This document shows positions 22,373 through 32,909 of a stretch of DNA of 64,000 nucleotides, one piece after another (the first letter of the stretch is position 1; each line of letters opens with the position of its first letter). This stretch comes from Limnomonas spitsbergensis (Eukaryota > Chlorophyta > Chlorophyceae > Chlamydomonadales), in the NCBI GenBank assembly GCA_037349105.1, contig JAYJMM010000119.1:5343001-5407000 (forward strand), read 5' to 3'. Under the pieces are notes generated by a model. The model was not told the DNA's origin. It did no database searches and saw only the letters and a list, made by a program, of their open reading frames with translations. Made by a program: the position numbers and the translations under genes.

Positions 22373-23995
22373 TTGCATAACTCTGCCAGGGTCGGCAGCC
22401 TTTCAGGTCTGAAAGGAAGGTCCAGAGACTGTCTCAGGCAACTGCCAAAGGTGAAGGTACTGTCATTAGACCTGGAGAGTCTATGCGAGGCTGCATGGCT
22501 CCGTAGCCACCATGCCTGGATCGATCTGGCTGTGGAGGAGCCGGCCATCGTCCGCAGCAAGAATGCAGCAGGTGGGCATACCCAGTGGCAAAGGTCCAGG
22601 AGATCCCCTCATCTTGGGAAACATGTTAATAGGCAAAAACAGAAAGTAAGGCAGAGCAGTAGATCATATGTCGGGCAGAAACACAACAAGCAATGCGCGC
22701 AACTGTTGTAGGTCCGCGGCATTAGAAGAACTTGAACCACATAACTCACCCCCCCTACGGATGTGGCGTATGCCTGTATGCTACCAGTATGGCAGCACTC
22801 CCACCACCACTGGTCAGTGGTCACTAGCCAGGGCAAAGCGCCACGCAGGCGCTCATTACAATACTGATACAGCTCAGCCACGCGTCGTAGACCCTGCCAG
22901 TGGCCAGTCGTGTCATTCGGCCAACGGCCAATCCTGCTCCCCCCCGCCTCTTATAGGAAAGGAGTGGAGCAGCAGTGTTCATCTGTTGGGAATCACACAC
23001 GGCAACCCAGCCAACTTCAGGGCCATTCACGACGTGGCCTCTGCTATTAATCCCGATGTCGTTGCTGTGGAACTTCTTGAATCGCTCCGCAAGAGGCTGA
23101 AGATGGCAGCTGAGTCTCCTTACATGCTGTCCATGATGGATGGGTTTCTGTCTGCGCCCATCGAAGGCCTTCAGCAGACCTACAGCCTCGTGGGAGGGGA
23201 CAACGCGGAGAAGTGGGAGCTGGGCCTAAATGATGGCAGTTTTGGCCTTGATCAACTTAAGGAGATACAGCTTTCGTACGGCCGACCTACGATGTCTGAA
23301 CTCATGGCAGATATGACTAGCAACCCGACCTTGCTCTGGGGGAATCTTCATATCAATTTCATTATAATTGTGCTGGAATTTAAGAGTACGGTAAATGGTA
23401 GAGGAGGAAAAGTGGATGGCCATTGATCAGTGGGGCAAGCCCAGTCTTACGATATTAAACAAAATTCCAGGCCACAAAGGTCCCTCTGAGTGTGCTCCGT
23501 GTGTTTCTCTCCAATGCATGCATGCAGCGGTCACTGTTGCCACTTGCCCGGAAGCGAAGGGCTACATTTGCCACGATCGACACCAGCAAAGAGTACAGGG
23601 ACATGTACATGGAGGAGTTGCTATCAGAGTCACCGGAAGAGATCGCACGGAACCATGCATTGTTACTTGGGTGGACCATCGATGCAATCCAGGAGGAGGG
23701 AGTGGCCACCTACTTTCGTCAGTTGCTCTTAACAAAGTCTGCAAAGGCGATGAATCTGGGGAAACATCAGATCATGACCATTATAGGGGACTGCGTCCCA
23801 CCGGCACACTACTCAAGTGTTGCATATCCTGTCCCTAAAATGTCGGCCGAAGCCTTGCGAGAAGGAGACATGCGCGACAGCATCCTCTCCCTCTGCTCCG
23901 GCGCCATCAGTGGGAAGCCCCACACGAGGGTGGTGGCCATCGTGGGGAAGAAGCACGGGCTGCCCCTGGCTAAGTTGCTCATGCTGTCTTGCTAA
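22373..23995 (+). CDS. TraB/PrgY/TIKI-family protein gene (copy 3)
   Basis: The best model has a first exon ending at 22571 (AG|GTGGGC), a second at 22957-23390 and a third at 23471-23995. Acceptor AGs lie at 22955-22956 (after a C-rich tract) and 23469-23470. Phases match: phase 1 across the first intron (385 bp), phase 0 across the second (80 bp, GTAAAT...TTCCAG). The first exon is basic and Ser-rich, as in an organelle-targeting region, but its start codon is not resolved. The second exon encodes SSVHLLGITHGN (first GxxH) and NPDVVAVELLESLRKR. The third encodes MRDSILSLCSG and RVVAIVGKKHG (second GxxH). Family members have a proposed metalloprotease-like fold, and eukaryotic forms include mitochondrial and membrane proteins. 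The donor used by copies 2 and 4 is mutated here (GT to AT at 23311). This is the only copy able to give a complete product. Confidence 0.6.
23391..23470 (+). other. Predicted 80-bp intron of TraB copy 3
   Basis: It begins GTAAAT after exon sequence AGTACG and ends AATTCCAG. The joined frame stays open (..EFKST|ATKVPLSV..) and continues into the GxxH-bearing exon. In copies 2 and 4 this donor would give the wrong frame, because they lack 7 bp downstream. Confidence 0.5.
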
Positions 23996-24354
23996 CCTAA
24001 CCCAAATCATAAGTAGCATCCTTGTCTACACTAGTCACTGATGATGCAAGACACTGCAAACTGACTGATGCGGATATTTGATTTGGACTTGGAGGAAAAC
24101 TCTTATTTCAAGGAGGGTGTCAGACAAAGTCTGCGAGCCGATGTTGCGTGCTACATGCTAGCTTTCTATCCTCACTTGCTCCACCTGCTCACGATGACCT
24201 CATTATTAATTATTTGTGTGTATGTGAATGTTGCGTGCCTCATGGTGGCACTTGTAATGGAGTGCTTCTCATGCCCGGTATGGCTTTGCATCCCTCAAGC
24301 ATGGGGGGTTGCATGCTCAGAATTATACTGAAGCTAAGCAGAATCAGCAGTCTT

Positions 24355-24590
24355 GAGTCAATGACGTTACACCTCTAGGCCATGCTAAAACAATTCGGCC
24401 GCGCAGGCACCCAAATGTCGGGAGGAAAATAAACTGATGGGTAAAGGAGAAGGAAAAGAAACAGCCGGAAATTAGAAAAGGAAGTCTGAAGATTCCCCAG
24501 CCCACCCAGATCCTAGTCCTCAACTAAGCAAAAGCAAAGAGAGGATAGAAAGCAAGAGGGGTACGAAAGGCCCGCCCCAAAAGAAGGAGA
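24355..24590 (-). repeat. Dispersed element copy in module copy 3
   Basis: Equivalent of 7215-7425 on the minus strand. It starts after the TraB 3' region and contains an AATAAA at 24428-24433 on the plus strand, a possible but unproven polyadenylation signal for TraB. Confidence 0.5.
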
Positions 24591-24661
24591 GGTGATCCGA
24601 CTCCCTAGCCCCTGTAGACCCTAGCCCTCAACAAGTCTAACAGTCAAAAATGGGGAGGAAG

Positions 24662-25207
24662 TCAAGGGACACATAAAAGGCTGGGAAAAAGGAGAAAAGA
24701 AAGCCCTGGCCGCTGAAATGACAACGTTTCAACGATATCGACCATTCGAACACATCCTCCACAAGAGCCAGGGTTTCCCACCCTAGCCTGCCCTGGTACA
24801 AAGGTAGAAGTCTCAAGCACCGCCTGGGGGGCCTGCCCATCCCCGCTCCCTAAGCTGCATGTTGGGGCATTGGGAGCCAGCATGTAGCGCGTCCTCCACA
24901 TGGCGTATCCTCCACTCGCCGTGTCCCCTAGCCCAGCATCGTTAGCAGCACCGTGTGTCACGCTGCTGACCGCTATGCCTTCCTCTAGTGGTGGCCGAGC
25001 CGATTGCGCCGAGCCGCAGCCTGAACTTCGTGCGCACACAAGCACACTCCCTATTGCTGGTGCGGCTCCTGGCCTGCGCAACAGGGTGCCGTAGGCTGGG
25101 GGAAATAAACCCGGCGTGGTAGGCAGCCGCTTACCTATGTTCGACGGCTGGGTCCCTGGGATCCCCTCGGTCGGTCTCCCCCACCTGCGCCCGCTCGTGG
25201 GCTGCAC
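24662..25207 (-). CDS. Conserved-in-module open frame, unrecognised (copy 3)
   Basis: The minus-strand equivalent of 11200-11763. The 3' end differs from the other copies: the frame shifts near 24700 and ends early at 181 codons, so a functional protein is less likely. A 76-codon frame at 25361-25131 overlaps its start. No domain is recognised. Confidence 0.18.
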   Translation of the reverse strand: MQPTSGRRWGRPTEGIPGTQPSNIGKRLPTTPGLFPPAYGTLLRRPGAAPAIGSVLVCARSSGCGSAQSARPPLEEGIAVSSVTHGAANDAGLGDTASGGYAMWRTRYMLAPNAPTCSLGSGDGQAPQAVLETSTFVPGQARVGNPGSCGGCVRMVDIVETLSFQRPGLSFLLFPSLLCVP

Positions 25208-26009
25208 CCACTAGCCGGGTGCCCACTAGCGCCATCACCTCTGTGAAGGGTAGCGGCTGTAGAGCAGTTGCTGTCTGACACGGTTTAAGGCGGCTGCTCC
25301 CTGCTCCAGGTCCTCCAAGGAAGTAAAGTAAACCAAGGAAATCCAGTAAATCCCTGCACACGAAAATCCCTTACAAGTAAATCCCTATACCAGGTGTGCC
25401 CTCCAATGCTCTGTCTGACTGCGAGCTACATGTCGGCCGCCCTGCCAAGCTGCCGGTTAGCATTAAGTAATAAAATGCATGCAAGGCCCGGAGCGGCGCA
25501 TGGAAGTTTGCATGCTCATAACGATTAATGACGTCCCCTGCAACCTAAATCGGCATCAGATCAAACAACAGCACCTTCTCATGCACTTTCATGCAATCAG
25601 CTTGATAGTATGTTGGCCAAGTTCCTCTCATGTGCAGAGCCGCACAGGCACATCATGGCTTCATTGTGCCCACGTGAGAGGGTAATCTATTTATCTGTGC
25701 ATGCGCACACCCACGGTAAGGACCTGCCAGCAGAGGCCCATGCATCTCACTGTGGGTGTGCAAGTTGGCTGCTGAAGGGCCCACACTCGTGTAGTATCAG
25801 GGTCACTGGCAGTATTGGCCATCAGGGCTGATTGCTACAATTGATGCCTTCAGTGTGCCCCTGTGCCACATGGGAGGGAAGGGGAAGAATGCGAGGCATC
25901 AGTGATGTACAGCTGGCAATCATATCAGCACGCACAGCTACTGTGGCACAGTTCTGAAGCTCATGTCTGTATTCCATAGGAGAGGAAAGGGTGGGCGTGT
26001 GCTGGTATC

Positions 26010-26245
26010 AGATATCAGTAACGTTACACCTCTGGGCCATGCATAAACGGCTCGGCAGCGTGTGCGCCCGACAGTCCGGTCCGGGAAAGAATTCGATGGC
26101 TAGAGCGAGGATAATGGAAGGAAACTAAGGAAACAGACAGAAGAAGGAGAAGAAAAAATCATCCCGCAAAGGAGAGGAAGTCTGAAGATCCCCAGCCCGT
26201 CCCGATCCTAGCCATCAACTAAACAATAACAAGGTGAGGATAGAA
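26010..26245 (-). repeat. Dispersed element, outer copy in module copy 3
   Basis: Minus-strand equivalent of 5522-5765, including ACGTTACACCTCTGGGCCATG on the plus strand. Confidence 0.5.
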
Positions 26246-26322
26246 AACAAGAGGGGAATATGCTTGAGCCAGTTTGTGCCCGCCAATGCCTGCATTCCCT
26301 CTGCGACACCCATGCGACATAG

Positions 26323-27532
26323 TAGCTGAAGACATGCGAAATTTGTACGGGGAGACGGGCTGAGGAAATACGAAATTTGTAAAGGGAGACGGGCTAAGGA
26401 AATGCGACGTTTGTACGGAGAGACGGGCTGAGGTAATACAGACTTTGTACGGGGAGACGGGCTCTGAGGAAATGCGAAATTTGTAATGAGAGACGGGCTG
26501 AGGAAATGCGGAATTTGTACGGGGAGACGGGCTCTGAGGAAATGCGGAATTTGTACGGGGAGACGGGCTGAGGAAATGCGGAATTTGTACGGGGAGACGG
26601 AATGAGGAAATGCGGAATTTGTACGGGGAGACGGGCTGAGGAAATGCGGAATTTGTACGGAGAGACGGGCTCTGAGGAAATGCGGAATTTGTACGGGGAC
26701 ACGGGCTCTGAGGAAATGCGAAATTTGGACGGAGAGACGGGCTGAGGAAATGCGGAATTTGTACGGGGAGACGGGCTGAGGAAATGCGGAATTTGTACGG
26801 GGAGACGGAATCAGGAAATGCGGAATTTGTACGGAGAGACGGAATGAGGAAATGCGGAATTTGTACGGGGAGACGGGCTCTGAGGAAATGCGAAGTTTGT
26901 ACGGGGAGACGGGCTCTGAGGAAATGCGAAGTTTGTACGGGGAGACGGACTGAGAATATGCGGAATTTGTACGGGGAGACGGACTGAGAATATGCGGAAT
27001 TTGTACGGGGAGACGGGATGAGGAAATGCGGAATTTGTACGGGGAGACGGGATGAGGAAATGCGGAATTTGTACGGGGAGGCGGGCTGAGGAAGTGCGGA
27101 ATTTGTACGGGGAGACGGGCTCTGAGGAAATGTGACATTTGGACGGAGAGGCGGGCTGAGGAAATGCGGAATTTGAACGGGGAGACGGGCTGAGAATATG
27201 CGGAATTTGTACGGGGAGACGGGATAAGGAAATGAGAAATGTGTACGGAGAGACGGGCTGAGGAAATGCGGAATTTGTACGGGGAGACGGGGTCTGAGGA
27301 AATGCGAATTTTGGACGGAGAGACGGGCTGAGAAAATGCGGGATATGTACGGGGTGACGGGCTGAGGAAATGCAAAGTTTGTATGGGGAGACGAGCTGAT
27401 GAAATGCTGAATTTGTACGGGATGACGGGCTGAGGAAATGCGGAATTAGGACGGAGAGACGGGCTGAGGAAATGCGAAATTTGTACGGAGAGACGGGCTG
27501 ATGAAATGCGGAGTTTGTACAGGGAGACGGGC
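26323..27532 (-). repeat. 34-bp minisatellite array between module copies 3 and 4
   Basis: About 35 units with the C-rich strand on minus. Like the array at 8432-10083, it is rich in the 2-nt-extended units (GGGCTCTGAGG). Both arrays lie between two modules, so they are probably homologous copies in mirror positions. Confidence 0.97.
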
Positions 27533-28028
27533 AAATCCACACACCTCACGTGGCACGCATCTGTATTTGTTTGTCACCTGATAAGCACCCTCCAGACGAG
27601 TGGCATCCACTGCAGAAAGCAATTTTCCAAGCCTATCCCGCGCAATGACGCAGCAGTCCACAGAACCCACAAACAAATCCACGAGGGATTAACTAAAAAG
27701 AAATCCCACTTGAAAAGAGACAGCCTCCTTCATAATAATATTCGATTTCTCACTCAAACGATACAAGAATCTGCACCAGACGATATGGACCATGTACGAC
27801 ATGCCACGATAGCTCCATCACTTGGGTATCACAACAGTTTGCAAAAAGCTCTACTATTTCACACACACCGGCTCACTGAAACATCGTGCTTCAAGTTCAC
27901 GGCACATCAAACCAGCTGGGCTACAGCATCCTACGCATTTACTCCCCCTCCCTGTTACTAGAGGATGCTGGGCAGTCTTCATCATTTGAGCACTCCCAGG
28001 CCGCTCATGTGCGCCAACCTGACCCTGG

Positions 28029-29158
28029 TTGCATAACTCTGCCAGGGCCAGCAGCCTTTCGGGTCTGAAAGGAAGGTCCAGAGACTGTCTCAGGCAACTG
28101 CCAAAGGTGAAGGTACTGTCATCAGACCTGGAGCTATGCGAGGCTGCATGGCTCCGTAGCCACCATGCCTGGATCGATCTGGCTGTGGAGGAGCCGGTCA
28201 TCGTCCGCAGCAAGAATGCAGCAGGTGGGCATACCCAGTGGCAAAGGTCCAGGAGATCCCCTCATCTTGGGAAACATGTTAACAGGCAAAAACAGAAAGT
28301 AAGGCAGAGCAGTAGATCATATGTCGGGCAGAAACACAACAAGCAATGCGCGCAACTGTTGTAGGTCCGCGGCATTAGAAGAACTTGAGCTGGGCCTAAA
28401 TGATGGCGGTTTTGGCCTTGATCAACTTAAGGAGATACAGCTTTCGTACGGCCGACCTATGATGTCTGAACTCATGGCAGGTATGACTAGCAACACGACC
28501 TTGCTCTGGGGGAATCTTCATATCAATTTCATTATAATTGTGCTGGAATTTAAGGGTACGGTAAATGGTAGAGGAGGAAAAGTGGATGGCCATTGATCAG
28601 TGGGGCAAGCCCAGTCTTACGGTATTGAGCAAAATTCCAGGCCACAAAGGTCCCTCTGAGTGTGCTCCGTGTGTCTCTCTCCAATGCATGCATGCAGCGG
28701 TCACTGTTGCCCGGAAACGAAGGGCTACATTTGCCACGATCGACAACAGCAAAGAGTACAGGGACATGTACATGGAGGAGCTGCTATCAGAGTCACCGGA
28801 AGAGATGGCACGGAACCATGCATTGTTACTTGGGTGGACCATCGATGCAATCCAGGAGGAGGGAGTGGCCACCTACTTTCGTCAGTTGCTCTTAACAAGG
28901 TCTGCAGAGGCGATGAATCTGGGGAAGCATCAGATCATGACCATTATAGGGGACTGCGTCCCACCGGCACACTACTCAAGTGTTGCATATCCTGTCCCTA
29001 AAATGTCGGCCGAAGCCTTGAGAGAAGGAGACATGCGCGACAGCATCCTCTCCCTCTGCTCCGGCGCCATCAGTGGGAAGCTCCACACGAGGGTGGTGGC
29101 CATCGTGGGGAAGAAGCACGGGCTGCCCCTGGCTAAGTTGCTCATGCTGTCTTGCTAA
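28029..29158 (+). pseudogene. TraB-family gene, copy 4, internal deletion
   Basis: The first exon is present and ends at 28224 (GCAG|GTGGGC). The bases equivalent to copy 3 22736-23218 are missing. This removes the acceptor of the second exon and the first GxxH and Glu/Arg motifs. The join (after AGAACTTGA, near 28387) keeps the retained frame 28321-28596 open, because 483 is a multiple of three. The remaining part keeps a good donor, CAG|GTATGA (GT at 28481), and an acceptor at 28639-28640. The last exon, 28641-29158, is intact and encodes RVVAIVGKKHG. Without the first motif no active TraB protein is expected. Confidence 0.65.
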
Positions 29159-29806
29159 CCTAACCCAAATCATAAGTAGCATCCCTGTCTACACTAGTCA
29201 CTGATGATGCAAGACACTGCAAACTGACTGATGCGGATATTTGATTTGGACTTGGAGGAAAACTCTTATTTTAAGGAGGGTGTTCGACAAAGTCTGCGAG
29301 CCGATGTTGCGTGCTACATGCTAGCTTTCTATCCTCACTTGCTCCACCTGCCCACGATGACTTCATTATTAATTATTTTTGTGTATGTGAATGTTGCGTG
29401 CCTCATGGTGGCACTTGTAATGGAGTGCTTCTCATGCCCGGTATGGCTTTGCATCCCTCAAGCATGGAGGGTTGCATGCTCAGAATTATACTGAAGCTAA
29501 GCAGAATCAGCAGTCTTGAGTCAATGACGTTACACCTCTAGGCCATGCTAAAACAATTCGGCCGCGCAGGCACCCAAATGTCGGGAGGAAAATAAACTGA
29601 TGGGTAAAGGAGAAGGAAAAGAAACAGCCGGAAATTAGAAAAGGAAGTCTGAAGATTCCCCAGCCCACCCAGATCCTAGTCCTCAACTAAGCAAAAGCAA
29701 AGAGAGGATAGAAAGCAAGAGGGGTACGAAAGGCCCGCCCCAAAAGAAGGAGAGGTGATCCGACTCCCCAGCCCCTGTAGACCCTAGCCCTCAACAAGTC
29801 TAACAG

Positions 29807-30370
29807 TCAAAAATGGGGGAGGAAGTCAAGGGACACATAAAAGGCTGGGAAAAAGGAGAAATAAAGCCCTGGCCGCTGAAATGTCAACGTTTCAACAATA
29901 TCGACCATTCGAACACATCCTCCACAAGAGCCAGGGTTTCCCACCCTAGCCTGCCCTGGTACAAAGGTAGAAGTCTCAAGCACCGCCTGGGGGGCCTGCC
30001 CATCCCCGCTCCCTAAGCTGCATGTTGGGGCATTGGGAGCCAGCATGTAGCGCGTCCTCCACATGGCGTATCCTCCACTCGCCGTGTCCCCTAGCCCAGC
30101 ATCGTTAGCAGCACCGTGTGTCACGCTGCTGACCGCTATGCCTTCCTCTAGTGGTGGCCGAGCCGATTGCGCCGAGCCGCAGCCTGAACTTCGTGCGCAC
30201 ACAAGCACACTCCCTATTGCTGGTGCGGCTCCTGGCCTGCGCAACAGGGTGCCGTAGGCTGGGGGAAATAAACCCGGCGTGGTAGGCAGCCGCTTACCTA
30301 TGTTCGACGGCTGGGTCCCTGGGATCCCCTCGGTCGGTCTCCCCCACCTGCGCCCGCTCGTGGGCTGCAC
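29807..30370 (-). CDS. Conserved-in-module open frame, unrecognised (copy 4)
   Basis: 187 codons, close to the copy 2 frame. It begins beside an overlapping 76-codon frame (30524-30294). No domain is recognised and coding status is unproven. It is convergent with the TraB remnant. Confidence 0.22.
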   Translation of the reverse strand: MQPTSGRRWGRPTEGIPGTQPSNIGKRLPTTPGLFPPAYGTLLRRPGAAPAIGSVLVCARSSGCGSAQSARPPLEEGIAVSSVTHGAANDAGLGDTASGGYAMWRTRYMLAPNAPTCSLGSGDGQAPQAVLETSTFVPGQARVGNPGSCGGCVRMVDIVETLTFQRPGLYFSFFPAFYVSLDFLPHF

Positions 30371-32909
30371 CCACTAGCCGGGTGCCCACTAGCGCCATCA
30401 CCTCTGTGAAGGGTAGCGGCTGTAGAGCAGTTGCTGTCTGACACGGTTTAAGGCGGCTGCTCCCTGCTCCAGGTCCTCCAAGGAAGTAAAGTAAACCAAG
30501 GAAATCCAGTAAATCCCTGCACACGAAAATCCCTTACAAGTAAATCCCTATACCAGGTGTGCCCTCCAATGCTCTGTCTGACTGCGAGCTACATGTCGGC
30601 CGCCCTGCCAAGCTGCCGGTTAGCATTAAGTAATAAAATGCATGCAAGGCCCGGAGCGGCGCATGGAAGTTTGCATGCTCATAACGATTAATGACGTCCC
30701 CTGCAACCTAAATCGGCATCAGATCAAACAACAGCACCTTCTCATGCACTTTCATGCAATCAGCTTGATAGTATGTTGGCCAAGTTCCTCTCATGTGCAG
30801 AGCCGCACAGGCACATCATGGCTTCATTGTGCCCACGTGAGAGGGTAATCTATTTATCTGTGCATGCGCACACCCACGGTAGGGACCTGCCAGCAGAGGC
30901 CCATGCATCTCACTGTAAGTGTGCAAGTTGGCTGCTGAAGGGCCCACACTCGTGTAGTATCAGGGTCACTGGCAGTATTGGCCATCAGGGCTGATTGCTA
31001 CAATTGATGCCTTCAGTGTGCCCCTGTGCCACATGGGAGGGAAGGGGAAGAATGCGAGGCATCACTGATGTACAGCTGGCAATCATATCAGCACGCACAG
31101 CTACTGTGGCACAGTTCTGAAGCTCATGTCTGTATTCCATAGGAGAGGAAAGGGTGGGCGTGTGCTGGTATCAGATATCAGTAACGTTACACCTCTGGGC
31201 CATGCATAAACGGCTCGGCAGCGTGTGCGCCCGACAGTCCGGTCCGGGAAAGAATTCGATGGCTAGAGCGAGGATAATGGAAGGAAACAGACAGAAGAAG
31301 GAGAAGAAAAAATCATCCCGCAAAGGAGAGGAAGTCTGAAGATCCCCAGCCCGTCCAGATCCTAGCCATCAACTAAACAATAACAAGGTGAGGATAGAAA
31401 ACAAGAGGGGAATATGCTTGAGCCAGTTTGTGCCCGCCAATGCCTGCATTCCCTCTGCGACACCCATGCGACATAGTAGCTGAGGACATGCGAAATTTGT
31501 ACGTGGAGACGGGCTGAGGAAATGCGGAATTTGCATGGGGAGACGGGCTGACGAAATGCGAAATTTGTACGGAGAGACGGGCTGAGGAAATGCGGAATTT
31601 GTACGGGAAGACGGGCTGAGGAAATGCGGAATTAGGTCGGGGAGACAGGATGAGGAAATGCGGAATTAGGACGGAGAGACAGGCTGGTGAAATGCGGAAT
31701 TAGGACGGAGAGACGGGCTGATGAAATGCGGAATTTGTACGGGGTGACGGGCTGCGGAAACGCGGATTTTTACGGGGAGACGGGATGAGGGAATGCGAAA
31801 TTTGTACATGGAGACGGGCTGAGGAAATGTGAAGTTTGTACGGGGAGGCGGGCTGAGGAAATACAGAATTTGTACGGGGAGACGGGCTGAGGAAATGCGG
31901 AATTTGTACGGGGAGACGGGCTGATGAAATGCGGAATTTGTACAGGGAGACGGGCGGGGGAAATGCGGAATTTGTACGGGGAGACGGGCGGAGGAAATGC
32001 TGAATTTGTACGGAGAGACGGGCTGAGGAAATGCGGAATTTGTACGGGGAGACGGGCTGAGGAAATGCGGAATTAGGTCGGGGAGACAGGATGAGGAAAT
32101 GCGGAATTAGGACGGAGAGACGGGCTGGTGAAATGCGGAATTAGGACGGAGAGACGGGCTGATGAAATGCGGAATTTGTACGGGGTGACGGGCTGCGGAA
32201 ACGCGGATTTTTACGGGGAGACGGGATGAGGAAATGCGAAATTTGTACAGGTTGACGGGCTGAGGAAATGCAGAATTTGTTAGGGGAGACGGGTTGATTA
32301 AATGCGGAATTTGTACGGAGAAACGGGCAGATGAAATGCGGAATTTGTACGGGGAGACGGGCTGAGGAAATGCGGAATTTGTTAGGGGAGACGGGCTGAG
32401 GATATGCGAAATATGTTCAGGGTGATGGGCTGAGGAAAGGTGAAGTTTGTATGGGGAGACGGGCTGATGAAATGCGGAATTTGTACATGGTGACGGGCTG
32501 AGGAAATGCGGAATTTGTACGGGGAGACGGGCTGAGGAAATGCGGAATTAGGTCGGGGAGACGGGATGAGGAAATGCGGAATTTGTACAGGTTGACGGGC
32601 TGAGGAAATGCAGAATTTGTTAGGGGAGACGGGTTGATTAAATGCGGAATTTTTACGGAGAAACGGGCAGATGAAATGCGGAATTTGTACGGGGAGACGG
32701 GCTGAGGAAATGCGGAATTTGTTAGGGGAGACGGGCTGAGGATATGCGAAATATGTTCAGGGTGACGGGCTGAGGAAAGGTGAAGTTTGTATGGGGAGAC
32801 GGGCTGATGAAATGCGGAATTTGTACGGGGTGACGGGCTGCGGAAACGCGGATTTTTACGGGGAGACGGGCTGAGGTAATGCGATATTTGTACAGAGAGA
32901 CGGGCTGAT

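Larger units (their letters stand above)
21875..26322. repeat. Module copy 3 (inverted orientation, most complete)
   Basis: At 4,448 bp it is the longest of the four copies, flanked by minisatellite on both sides. In the last TraB exon it shares alleles with copy 1 (7-bp insertion, Thr and Ile codons). At the outer end it is nearly the same as copy 4, including a 3-nt insertion near 25652. Confidence 0.92.
27533..31476. repeat. Module copy 4 (inverted orientation, internal deletion)
   Basis: Collinear with copy 3 but about 500 bp shorter, mostly from a 483-bp deletion in the TraB gene. Both ends adjoin minisatellite, at the same kind of junctions as copy 3. Confidence 0.92.

Noticed and set aside
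28321..28596. Copy 4 as a spliced retrocopy of TraB
   Set aside because: The missing segment does not begin with GT or end with AG, it removes coding sequence, and other introns are still present.
21529..31476. The inverted half as a pure sequencing artefact of the left half
   Set aside because: The inverted modules differ from the direct ones by independent deletions, indels and array lengths, and they have different flanks. It stays listed as an alternative for the junction itself.
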